Shown here in pieces: positions 1 through 10,659 of a DNA stretch of 64,000 bases. Below the pieces are notes generated by a model that was not told where the DNA came from, ran no database searches, and worked only from the letters and a program-made list of their open reading frames with translations. The stretch comes from Vitrella brassicaformis (taxonomy: Eukaryota > Sar > Vitrellaceae): positions 161,042-225,041 of the forward strand of contig CDMY01000698.1 of assembly GCA_001179505.1 (NCBI GenBank). Direction: 5' to 3'. Position 1 is the stretch's first letter; each line of letters starts with the position of its first letter. The position numbers and the translations under genes are program-made.

Positions 1-3000
1 CCCAATCGCCGACGACCCACTCATAGAGGAACCAGCAGGAGGTCAAACCAGACCGAGACATGCGGTCAGATGATGTGTCCGTACGTGTGTTCATGAAATA
101 CAGATGATCCGGACAGTGATTTTGAAGATCCGGTGGTGGAAGATCCTGAACCAGATCCAGCTGATGCAGCTCTTGACGAGGGCGCGGGAGATGAGGTAGC
201 TGATCCAGTGACAGGAGCTGATGACTTCGGAGGCCAACCAGACCCTGGCCCTGCTCAAGGAGGTAAGCAGCAAGGAATGCCGCGTGTGGATGTTGACGTT
301 GACTGACATGTGAATGGCAGGTGGTGATCCGTTGGTCGATGAGCCAATCGATGACCCTGACACGGGCGGCGGAGAAGTCCCAGAAGATCAAGGTGTTTTG
401 GGTTCTTCTGTATGAATGAACATGAATGTGTGTGCATTGTTGCCGTGCTGCAGGTGATGGAGGACTCGACGGAGGCCAGCTTGGGTCTGCGGAGGCCAGC
501 TTGGGTCTGGCCCTGACGACATCGGCCAGGAGGATCCAATGACTGGTGAACTGCCAGGCGATGACCCTGCTGCAAACGATCCAATGACCGGTGAACTGCC
601 AGGCGATGACCCTGCTGCAAACGATGGTCTCCAGGATCCCGGGATGGATGGAGACCACGACCCTTTCCTTGGAGAAGAGGGTGGGCAGCAGAGGATCAAA
701 GGTGCAGAGACACGGCAGGTTGATGTCTCTGTGTGTCCGTCAACAACAGGTGCTGAAGACGAGCACGGGGATGGCGGCATGGGTGGAGGGGCTGGCCCGG
801 GTGGTGCTGACCCAGATTTAATGGATGAAGGACCGATAGACGGCGAAGAAGGTGGGGCAGCTGATCCATTCGATCGGAACGGACAGGATGGCGGCGACCC
901 AATGGGCGGAGGTCCACTGGACGAGGATGATCTGCATGAAGGCGACGGGCCGCTTGATGGAGAGGATTCACTGCCCGGAGGCCTTCCTGATCTTGATGAC
1001 GGTGGACATGGAGGTAAGGGAGCCGCCCTGGAACGTCGATGAATCTCTGTGTTTCTTGTTTGTAGGGGGGCAGGGATCATCAGACTGGCGGCAGGATTGG
1101 CTGCCGGCCCTCAATCTACCACCGGACCCGACAGATAAAGACCTCGGTATGGCATTCGGCACAATCGACAGCAACTACGATGGGTTGCTCGACCAGGACG
1201 AGGTCCGACAGAGGTACGACACACTTGCGCGCACAGTGCACTCCATCTCCTCACCAAAGGTCCCCATGTTCCTTTCCCCATCCGTTTGTCAGCTGGAGTA
1301 GCTCAGGCCACGCTGGTCCCTCTGATGAGGGCGTGTACCTGGCCTTCGAGGAGCTGGACCAGAATGCCAACGGGTTCGTGGAGAGTGAGGAGTGGTCCAA
1401 CGTCATACATGACTCGCTCTTCTCGGGACACGACGACCTCATCCACGACCCGTGCATCGACGACCCCGACGCGTGCGCAGCTCTAGACGAGTTTGGGGAC
1501 TTGCTGGCTTCTGAGGACCAGACAGTGTAAGAGCAATGCAATACGGTCTGGTGCAATGCAATCACATCGCACCCCCGTCTGTCTGTGTTTGCTTTGCAGG
1601 TATCAGCCTGGTGGGTTGGTCTCCCCGTGTGATCCACCGCTGGTGTTCGATCCCAACGGCAAGGTCTGCCGCAACAAGTGTTCAAGTGTGGGCGACCTCC
1701 CCGACCCGGACGGCTTTTGCCAGCCCAACCCCAAGGCCCAGGCCTCCCCTGACGTGCCTGTCAGCGACTCCCTCACCCTCGACTACGACCCTGGCCGTGC
1801 AATTGAAATCATTGAGAACGGCACCATGATGGCCGAATTCGCACGTGCCTTCGAGGAGAAGATGGCAGCCTTCCTTGGCGTGCCGAGGTCACGGATCAGG
1901 GTTGACGACGTCATTGAGGGATCCCTGATTGTCTACTACGAACTCGAGCCGGCCATCACAAGTTAGTGCGAAAGGAATAGAGCAATATGCTGTCATACTG
2001 CCTTGGTGTCTCGATGTCTCACGCTCTCTTTCGACAGATCAGGACCAAGTGTATTCGCCCACTGGCCTTCAGGAGCTCATCAACGTGCAGCGGCCGTTGC
2101 TATTCCTCACGAACTTCACCGTCCTCAGCTATACCAGCCCATACGGCAGCGTCAGCTCTGCCACACAGGCGGTATTCAACCCCGATGCCACCGCAGATCT
2201 GCTGGCCAAGTATGCCAGCGCTCTGTCAAACAAGAAGCCCATCGTCACTGTGCAGAGTGACAAGGTGCCAAAAGAGAGTATGGACAGCCGGAGACATGAC
2301 ATTGTACGTTGTGTGAACACCCTTGTGTGTGTGTTGTGTTGTGTTGTGTTGTGTGTAGGTCTTCACGATAAGTAAGATCGACATCGTGAACCGAGACGCC
2401 AAGGACACCTACCTCCCAACCGAGCCCTACCTCCCCAACATCGTGGAGCCCACCCGCAGCCCCCCTGTGATGGACGTCGAAGTGGCCCTCTTCCTCGTCC
2501 CTGACTTCCAGAACATCACTGAAGCCAGCCTCTGCCCCGCCATGGTCATGCCGCAGAGCGAAGAACACCCCAACACTTCTCCAACATCCCTGGGAGATTC
2601 GGCTCGTATTGGGGCGCGTGGAAGGCGCAGAAGGGCAAGGACATTCGGCTGCGGTCTTGCGAGGTGCGCGACTTCAATGCGACTGGGGAGGGGTGTCAGG
2701 CGCTTAACAGCCTGCCGAAGAGCAGGTACAGGCCGTCGTGCACAATGGAGCTGCCGCCCAAGAAACGCATGGAGTATTCAATTCACAGCGCCGCTCAACC
2801 ATAAGGTAGGTGAGAATATTATGGCAAACTAACAATCCATTGTGTTTCCCGTTCAGTGGGTGATGCCAGAGGGTCGTGACGATTTCCAACAAGGCGTGGT
2901 CCATAAGCCTGAATGGACATTGTACGGCAGAACGTGACCCGTCGACTGCGTTGAATGCACTGGCTGCCTGTGTGTGTTGTGCCATTACAGTGACTTCGAG

Positions 3001-5500
3001 ACGCAGTATGTGTTCATGTGGGACGGTAAGTCACCCGCACGCACCAGGAGCGCACTGATGTGATGCATATTTCATGTCTGCCTGCCCGTCTTGCTCCCGC
3101 ACCAGCGAGCGCCCGGGAGGTAGAGAAGTCATTCATGGCCAAGGCAGGCCCTGGTAAGTAAGGGAGGGCTGGTTTGGTGTGAATGACATTGTGTGTCGTC
3201 TGTGCGTGTGCGTCAGGCGAGAGGCTACTGGGGGAGCGATTCCTCTACGCAGGTGCATTTGTGAGGCTGGACCAATTGCCTGTGCGCCCATGTCTGTCTC
3301 TGTGCATGGCTTTCAGGCGAACCCTTCTTCAAGTACACAAGATAGACACGATATAGGCTGAAGCACACGAAGTGTGTGGGTGGTTGCGTCATGGCAGGGG
3401 CAACCAGACATGCCGCAACAGCACGGTCTGCGGTGGCTGCTCATGTCATAGCAGCAGCCGCAAGTGCGGGCCGCCCATCGCGCCACCTGCCAACCCAGTC
3501 ACCATACTACCCGACATCAGTAGGCCTGCCGCTATACAACACTGCACAGCACACGTGTGTTGCATTCTGTGGGCGTAGGGCTGCACATCAATAAGGGTCG
3601 TACCAAGGCAGTGGTGGAGGAGGAGCAGCAGTGGTTCTGGCCGACAGGCAAAACACTCAACGACCTTCTCGAGTGAGACAGGCAGCCAACCAACCAGCCA
3701 GGCAGACAGGGCCCGGTTTGTGTCTGTCTGTGTGTCAGCAAGGGGTTTGATGGTGACTCGCCGCACTTCCCGGGCGAGTTTGAGGTGTCAAAATTACGCA
3801 GGGGGCGGATGGGGATCGACACCATGTACTCTTGTTTGTGTGTCGTGTGGTGCAGGTGCCTCTGCAAGGCGGGTTGGCGTCCATCACAGGTGCAGAGGAC
3901 AGGGCATTCCCACTCCTGCCCGGCAGAATATACACCATCAGAGCAAACGTCCAGGTCTGCACCCACACCCACACCCACACCCACACACACCAACAGAGAC
4001 ACACGTGCATCTGTGTGTGTGTGATGGGTGCCTGCAGGTGTTTCCTCTGTACGAGAAGAGCAAGTGGGACTGGTTCGGTAGGTCGAGGCTTGTCAAGTGG
4101 GAGGCCTCGGTGGCGGACGCTCAGGCCGCCGTGGCGCCCCTCGACTACGAGGCGCGGCACGAGTGCCGCGTTCGCTATATCCTCAGGATCGACAACAGGG
4201 CCAGACAGCTCGTCAAGGTCTACACATACGACCTCACTGGTACGGATGGATGGATGGATGAACCGTCAAAATCGATGTGTGTGTGTGTCTGTGTGTGTGT
4301 GTGTCCGTGTGCGTGTCTGTGTGTCGTAGCTTTTCTGACGGACCTGGGAGCGTGGCTTGGGTTCTGGTGAGTGCCCATCACGTGCAAACACGGACCATAT
4401 GTACCTGAATGAACACTTGTGCATATTATTCTCTCAGGGGTCTGGGCATCGTGCTCCTCGGCATCTGGCAGGTGTGGACGTTGCAGTCAACACAAGCCGC
4501 CACACACATGTCTCGATGGCATTGCAGATGCTGTACAAGCCCTTCGGCCACGTGTTGGGAGAGGACGTCGATGAGAGGGCCGACCGCTTCAAAGAAGAAG
4601 CTAAGGTACGCCAAGCCGCAACGGCAGCCAGTGGTTGACCGACTGCGTCGCTGCCTCGCTGCAGGAGGCGTATGCCGTCAAGCGCAAGAAAACACTGTAA
4701 GCCGGCCAGGCCCACCACACACACTCTCACAATCCATATCTCTGCGAGCAGGTTGAAGGACCCGGCGCGCTATGGCCTGACGGCTGATGAGGTGTCCAAG
4801 CTCCAGCAGATGGGCGAGGGCGATGAGGCCGCCAGCCTGTCGAGGATATTCAGAGACACAGAGGACCAACCTGATGAAGATGACGACGTCGAGAAGGCCA
4901 AGAGAGAGACAAGGGCTGCTGATGGTGCAGATGACCATCCAGTACGCCAGCAGCAGCACCAGCAGCAGCATCATGGCAGCGCGGATCTAGATGACGTGGG
5001 AGAGGGAGAGGGTGATGGTGGTCCGGGGCAGCCCGAGAAGAAGAGGACTCTGGTGGACCTCACTGAGCTGCCGAGAGACGACGGCAGAGACGATGACGAC
5101 ACATCGCAGAGAAAAAGTGAGCACGTCTGTCCCCATGTGTCTGCCAGTTGCACACGTGTGTCTCCCTCCCTCCCTCTCCAGGCTGTACTGGATTTCTTGT
5201 CGAGCAGTCTAGGAGACGAGGTGAGTCAGTCCGTGACACACACACACACACACACACACAAAGACACACAAAACAGTTTGTGGGCCAAGGGTCCACGATG
5301 AGCGTGTGTGGATGCAGAGCGGTGTCCGGCGGGTCGACCGGCAGAGGGACGACGCGCACCATACCAACAAGGTAAGCGGCAGATGCGATGCAAGTGTGTA
5401 AGGTGTGATGGCACGAACGTCACCCCTGCGCTGCGCTATCGTCTGACTATGTGCAGATCTAGTAGCGGTCGGAAGATCATTAGTTTGCTCTGGGGGGTAG
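1..5500 (+). CDS. EF-hand-containing secreted/membrane protein, 5' partial
   Basis: The gene begins before the window. Joinable exons include 1-41, 104-262, 321-392, 454 or 495-701, 750-1013, 1066-1213, 1293-1526, 1600-1961, 2038-2303 and 2359-2805, then about 14 more ending at TAG 5498-5500. Order of parts: an acidic D/E/G/P-rich stretch; two EF-hand-like loops (DSNYDGLLDQDE near 1167-1203 and DQNANGFVESEE near 1358-1394); a large domain with N-glycosylation sequons; a Cys cluster (near 3400-3470); the segment FPLYEKSKWDWFG (4041-4079); one probable membrane helix (4330-4472, split by an intron); and an acidic Gln/His-rich tail. This suggests a calcium-binding ectodomain, one membrane span and a short cytosolic tail. 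I do not recognise the family. Odd points: a 20-bp duplication at an acceptor and a shifted frame inside the 2359-2805 exon. Confidence 0.6.
471..510 (+). repeat. 20-bp perfect-core tandem duplication at an exon start
   Basis: Units 471-490 and 491-510 differ only in the last base. Twenty is not a multiple of three. Reading from the canonical acceptor at 453 therefore runs through the duplication into TGA, whereas splicing to the AG at 493-494 inside unit 2 restores the downstream frame. Confidence 0.85.
536..625 (+). repeat. In-frame 45-bp tandem repeat, two units
   Basis: Units 536-580 and 581-625 are nearly identical and encode the 15-residue motif PMTGELPGDDPAAND twice. This is repeat expansion within the acidic N-terminal part of the EF-hand gene. 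Confidence 0.9.
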
Positions 5501-6696
5501 CCCCTTTCTGTCTGTCTCGGCTATGTGTAGCCCTCGGTCACCCAATGTAGTCAGTCCTTCATTATGCATGTGTGTGTCTCGCTCGCCGCCGTAGCTCTGC
5601 TCCTCTGTTCACCTTTATGTGGGTCTTGTCTTCTTTATCGCAGCCGCAACGCTGCATTGCGTGTGCACGTCTGTGGCAGTGGAGGTGCGTGTGGGTGCGT
5701 ATGGGTGGTGCAGGTGATGCAGAATAGGACTTGAGGGCTGCGTGTGTGCTGGTATGTGGGTATGCATTTGACTGACACGGAATGAATCTCAGATTGTCAG
5801 ACAAACTCACCCTCAGTCAGCAACGGGAAGACTTGACAGACACGCACCATGCCCCCGCTGCCTGCCTGCCTGCCTGCACAAATACTGTCTGCCTTTCCCC
5901 AAACCCCACCCAGACAGACAGAGTCATGCACGGACTGAGCCAATAAGGTACGTGAAGGACGACCCATCGGTGTCTGTCAGCCTCACCCACCCTCCCTCCC
6001 ACCCACCACACCCGAGAAAGAGAGAGAGACAGAGAGAGATGAGCACTCACTGCCGCAGGCAAAAATGGCAGAGGGCGGGCAAGTGACCGACAAGTCGAGG
6101 GCTGGCTGAGTATCCAACTCCATCCATCCATCCGTCCATCCATCCATGCGATCCATGACAAAGAGGTAGAGGTGGTGCGGGTGGGTCGGGTGCTGGACCT
6201 ACCAGTTCCGCGCCTCTTGGACACCTATGTGCAGCGGATAAACCACATATCTTCTGCACATAGGTGCCCAACCTGCGAGGGACTGGTAGCCTCGCCGCAC
6301 CCAACGACCCCAATTTGCAATCAGGAGGAGACCGTGTGTGTGTGCTGGACCCACTTGGAAAAAATGGCCCCCTCCCTCCCTCCCTGCCTCTCTGCCGTCC
6401 CGCTCTCCCTCATCATGTGATGTGAAGTCATGTGGTGCGTTACACATGCATACCATACCTGAGCAGCAACTTCTGTACAACCAATCAATCAATCAGTACA
6501 CACACAGAGAAGCGAAGGGAGACGCACGCGCAAAACCAGTGCCGTGGCGGGTCGGAGCGATGGTAAGGCAAGCAGACAGGCAGGCAGGCAGGCAGGCAAA
6601 GACAAAGGAGAGAGGAGAAGAAGAGCGTTAGCTAGGGTAGGTGGGTAGGTACTGACCGAGCGACCGACTCGCTGTGAGCGCCATGTCTGTCTCCGC
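5501..6696. other. Non-coding stretch between convergent genes
   Basis: No ORF here has a protein-like composition or coherent splice sites. It holds simple repeats (ATCC units near 6120-6145, CAGG units near 6570-6598, pyrimidine runs near 6370-6400) and one strong inverted repeat at 6181-6312, listed separately. It probably contains the 3' ends of both flanking genes. Confidence 0.55.
6181..6312. repeat. Long imperfect hairpin, precursor-microRNA-like
   Basis: The 36-nt arms 6199-6234 and 6254-6289 are reverse complements at about 29 of 36 positions, including 13 perfect pairs next to a 19-nt loop (6235-6253) and 8 perfect pairs at the base. Weaker pairing continues outward through GGGTCG/CGACCC blocks to about 6181 and 6312. 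It lies outside any recognisable exon. It could be a small-RNA precursor, a fold-back element remnant or a terminator-like structure. Confidence 0.5.
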
Positions 6697-7628
6697 TCAC
6701 AGGAGGGGCGTGCCGGCGGGAATCACCACGAATCGCAGCCAGAAGCAACCCACACCAGCCAGCACACCTGAGGGAACAACAAGAAGAAAGAACACCACAC
6801 AACCACCACACGCAATACACACCCGTGTTCGCTGATCTTCGGTGATGCTGTCGTGCGTACCGATGGTGCATCCGACGATGCACTGGTTACGAGTGTGATC
6901 CTCCAGGTGGTATCGCGCTGACACAACCACAAGCCACAGCCCACAGCCAAACACATGACTCCAAACCGCTGAGACCATTTACTCTCTCTCTCCGCCCTGC
7001 TCAGCTCACTCACCCCAGGGCATGGGCGCCAGCAGTGAGAGTGCCGCGACCGCGTGGACGATGCGCGGCAGTGTGTGGTATGCGAATCCGAATGAGAGTT
7101 CGAGGAGGATCCATGTCATGACGCAGTACGAGGTCAGGCAGTGGCTGGATGGCATGCCGTACGACCGCACGGCCGACTTGGCGGGGCGCGCCTGCTTGAA
7201 CAGACGCTTCAGCACCGCCTCGGCGAACACACTCAGCAGCAACTTCTGACACTGCACACACAACACACCCAACACACAGTCAGTCAACACACAGATGTCT
7301 TTCCTCCCTGCACATGCGTCTCTGGCGGACCCACCAGGCAATAGAATGGGAAGAATTGCCCGCCGAGAGCGAACCAGAAGAAGAAGAGCACTGTGATGGC
7401 GTAGGGGACGAACGAGTAGAGGACGGCGAGGGTCTCGGTGGGCGTGAGGGGTGGGCGGATGGACACCGAGAGGAAGCTGTAGGCGAGGGTGTCGGGGGTG
7501 CCCTCCTCGATGTCCTTGCCAACCACACTGTACAGGTGGAACGGCGTCGGAGACACCAGCCGAGACCACACCGTCGGCGACTCCTCACCGCCCACACACA
7601 TCTTCTTGGGCTGCGCCAGCGACATCAT
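6697..7628 (-). CDS. Dolichyldiphosphatase-like PAP2 phosphatase
   Basis: Four exons: 7628-7335, 7245-7014, 6917-6861 and 6767-6697, about 218 residues, ATG 7628, TGA 6699-6697. The three PAP2 signature blocks are visible: KQARP (block 1), GMPSSH (block 2) and RYHLEDHTRNQ (block 3, with catalytic His in HT). Block 3 matches the dolichyldiphosphatase (DOLPP1/CAX4) form better than lipid phosphate phosphatases. Several hydrophobic helices flank the blocks. Family role: removes one phosphate from dolichyl diphosphate on the lumenal side of the ER, recycling the carrier for N-glycosylation. Length is close to the roughly 240-residue family norm. It is divergent from PNO1, with 137 bp between the start codons. 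Confidence 0.8.
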
Positions 7629-7765
7629 CCTCTAGAGCCACTCGTGGAACGTTGATGGATGCACAGCCTTTTCCTTCGGTTCTTTCGTTCAGTGCCTCAC
7701 TTCACTTCGCGCGTTTCACGTCGTCAGCTCGCAGAGCCCTAGCTCGGAGCACCCGAGCTGAAGAG
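7629..7765. promoter_or_regulatory. Shared divergent promoter region
   Basis: Only 137 bp separate the start codon of the PAP2 gene on the minus strand from the PNO1 start at 7766 on the plus strand. Both 5' UTRs and core promoters must lie here or overlap the opposite gene. No TATA-like box stands out. Confidence 0.5.
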
Positions 7766-9291
7766 ATGGACATAGAGTCAGCAGAAGGCTTCAAGCCGGT
7801 GCGTCGGCGTAAGGGTGGCCGCACTCGGCCGTCGGCATCACCCTACGACAAAGATGATGCGCCCATGGGAGCGGCGGATGGCGATGCGGGGGACGTGCTG
7901 CAGGCCGTGGACGTGGAGATGAACGTGGCAGATGACGAGGAAGAAGACGACGACAAGCAGGTGAATTGGGTGGAAAGGACGACAGACAAACGACGCACAG
8001 CATCGTGCATCTGCTTGCTTGTGCTGTATGTGTTGCCTGCCTGTCAGGGGGAGAGTGATCCCAAGTATGCTCCCCTGAAGCCGCAGCAAATGACAAGCAA
8101 AAAGGTACGTGGGTAAACAGCATTCAATCCAGCACAGAGAGAAGAGAACTGAATTTGTGTGATGTGTTCGTTGTGTTCGGCGTCCATGCAGGGCGGTGGA
8201 AAGTTCCAGATCCGGCGGCTGTTGGTGCCTCCGCACCGCTACACGCCGCTGCGGAACGCGTGGCTGGAGATGTTGCAGCCGCTGGTGGACCACATGAAGC
8301 TGCAAGTCCGCATGAACACCAAAAGAAGATGCGTCGAAATCCGGGTGGGCGGGCAGCTGGGTGAATGCTTACGTGAATGTGTGGTGTGTCGACTGATTGA
8401 TGTACTTACTGCCTGCAGACTTCGCCGGACACGAAGGACATCGGTAATCGCTGAGGCGGTGCTCAGATCAGACTGACACGTAGACGGGCTTCTTGTGTGT
8501 CTGTGTCTGTGCTGTCGTCTTCAGGTGCTCTGCAAAAGGGAGCGGATTTCGTCAAGGCCTTTCTGGTACGCAGCGCGACACACGAACTGAATTTGCCAGA
8601 CAGACGTCATGGCTGTATGTGTGTGTGTGTGTTTGTGTGTGATCGATGTCAGCTGGGGTTTGAGGTGCAGGACGCCATTGCGCTGCTGCGCCTCGACGAC
8701 CTCTTCATCGAATCGTTTGAAATCAAAGACGGTATGAGTCAACACACACACAGCACACGAGAGGCGAAAGATCTGAACCCACTGAACCCCTTCTGTATGG
8801 TGCGTGTGGTTCAGTGAAGCGTCTGAGCGGCCACCACATGTCGCGTGCGATCGGTCGCATCTCGGGCAAGGACGGCAAGACCAAATACGCCGTGGAGAAC
8901 GCCACCCGCACTCGCATCGTCCTGGCGGACCAGAAAATACACATACTCGGTGAGTCAGCCAATCAGCCACTGACCGATGGGCGGGCCGGAGGCAGCCGTA
9001 CACGAACAGCTCATGAAATTGGAGTCTGTCTGTGTGTCTTCGTGTTTGTCTGTGTGTGAAGGTTCGTTCAACAACATCAAGTTGGCGCGTGACAGCATCT
9101 GCAATCTCATCCTCGGTCAGTGCAGCTCTGATGCTGGACGGATGGATGGATGGATGGATGGCTCCCATTCATGCGGTGGTTGTCTGTTGTGTGTTGTGGC
9201 GCTGTATGTATGTGTGTGCGCAGGCAGTCCGCCAGGCAAGGTGTACAATCACCTCCGTACAGTGGCCAAGCGCCTGCAGGAGCGGCTCTAG
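7766..9291 (+). CDS. PNO1: PNO1/DIM2, KH-domain ribosome biogenesis factor
   Basis: Nine exons: 7766-7960, 8048-8104, 8192-8344, 8419-8443, 8525-8565, 8653-8731, 8815-8949, 9062-9115 and 9224-9291 (TAG). All introns are GT-AG and the frame is intact. The acidic N-terminal tail (DDEEEDDD) is followed by the conserved body: VPPHRYTPL, RCVEIRTSPDTKDIG, KGADFVKAFLLGF, IALLRLDDLFIESFEI, HMSRAIGRISGKDGKTK (KH GXXG-type loop), NATRTRIVLADQKIHILG and NIKLARDSICNLILG. Family role: binds the 3' region of pre-18S rRNA and the NOB1 endonuclease during small-subunit maturation in nucleolus and cytosol. I chose ATG 7766 because the upstream in-frame sequence is not conserved in character. Confidence 0.95.
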
Positions 9292-9433
9292 ACTGATGAA
9301 CTAGAAACACAACAGACAGGCTGCTTTCATAGTCAGGCGGACGTAGTCAGGGAAACACACACGTAGTCAGGGAAAGGTCTCGACGTTGGCCGTGAAACGT
9401 TGTTGGAGTCAGTTCGCGTCGATTCCGCCAGAG

Positions 9434-10178
9434 ATGGCGTTGCTCTTGATGGCGCGGTGTGGCATCCTCATGACAATCTCACTAGCAATCTCATTCATCG
9501 GCACTGCATCAGCCTTCACCCTCTCCCCTTCCCTCCTACCCTCTCCCCTCCACACCCACACCCATTCATCCGCTGCAGCATCCGTCCACCCCTTTCGCCC
9601 GCCATTGCTACGGCTGCGGCCTCCATTGCCGCCATTGCGGGCGGCGCAGGAAGATCAGCTCATCTTGACCGAGGAGAACGTCGAGAAGACACTGGAGGCG
9701 TGCAGGCAGGAGCTCTCGGCGCTGTTCGGCAACAGCGAGGAGAACAGGAGCGTCGGCATCACTGGCGACGTTGAGTTTGCTGGTAGGCAGGCAGGAGTGA
9801 CTCTGTTGTTTGAGTCACTGCATCGTCCATTGCATTGCATTGCATTGAGATCTGCCTGTCTTCTTGTCTGTGTTGTGTGTGTTGACTGGTGCGTGCAGGT
9901 CTGGATGGTCCTCTGGTGATCTTGAGGCTGAAGGGCCGGTTCTGGCACTCCCGGGCGACGGTGCTGGAGAGGGTGACGGCATTCCTACTCAACAGGTGGG
10001 AGGGCGGCCGACACGACCAGACAGGCAGGCAGACAGACGGACAGACAGACAGACACGTGCACTGATTGCTTGACTGACATAGCTGCTGCAATGTGTTGTG
10101 TTGTGGGTGGTCAGGATTCCCGAGTGTCTTGGTGTTGAGATAGAGGACCCTGCCATGCTCGATGACAACGCTGAGTGA
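9434..10178 (+). CDS. Plastid-targeted small protein, NifU-like fold suspected
   Basis: Three exons: 9434-9782, 9899-9995 and 10115-10178 (TGA), about 170 residues. ATG 9434 opens a signal peptide (hydrophobic core LMTISLAISFIGTASA) with predicted cleavage before F of ASAF. A Pro/Ser/Arg-rich segment follows, resembling a transit peptide. This bipartite leader with Phe at the cleavage site is the known signature of import into complex red-type plastids. The mature part has VEKTLEACRQELSALFG, then GLDGPLVILRLKGRFWHSRA and IPECLGVEIEDP. The layout recalls NifU C-terminal-like proteins of algae, but no CxxC is visible, so iron-sulfur function is not supported. Confidence 0.7.
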
Positions 10179-10659
10179 GTGAGTGATAGTTATGCCGCTT
10201 TGGGTCCGTGGGCGGCTGACAGACAAATAAGACATTTATTTGTGAGATGGACGGATGGATGGATGGACATTTATCATGGTTATTAGACAGAAGCCTTATT
10301 GCTGCATACGAACAATTATTGATATCAATCACTCAATCAGTCGCCACGACGGCACTAGACTTCGATCGATGAATGCACTATACACACAGCACACACACAC
10401 ACACACAGCCAATCAAGTGTCTGTCTGCACACTACAAGTACAAAATGCACACACGCCCTATTCGATGGGGGCGCTTGGTGACTGACTGGCACACACACAA
10501 GCAGCCAGGAAAAATGCCGCCACGCCATGTCATGTCGACCGGAAAAACGCCCACAACACAAATCAGCTGCCACACGGTGAAAAACCAACGGAGCACACTC
10601 ACGCACCCACACCCCACTAGATGGGTGAAAGGATGCACACAGTAGGAGGCACACGCTTG
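10179..10659. other. Non-coding spacer between convergent genes
   Basis: About 480 bp hold a GGAT repeat (near 10248-10268), a (CA)n tract (near 10381-10406) and no convincing ORF. It lies between the 3' ends of the plastid-protein gene (+) and acetoacetyl-CoA synthetase (-), so terminators for both are expected but not identifiable. Confidence 0.5.
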
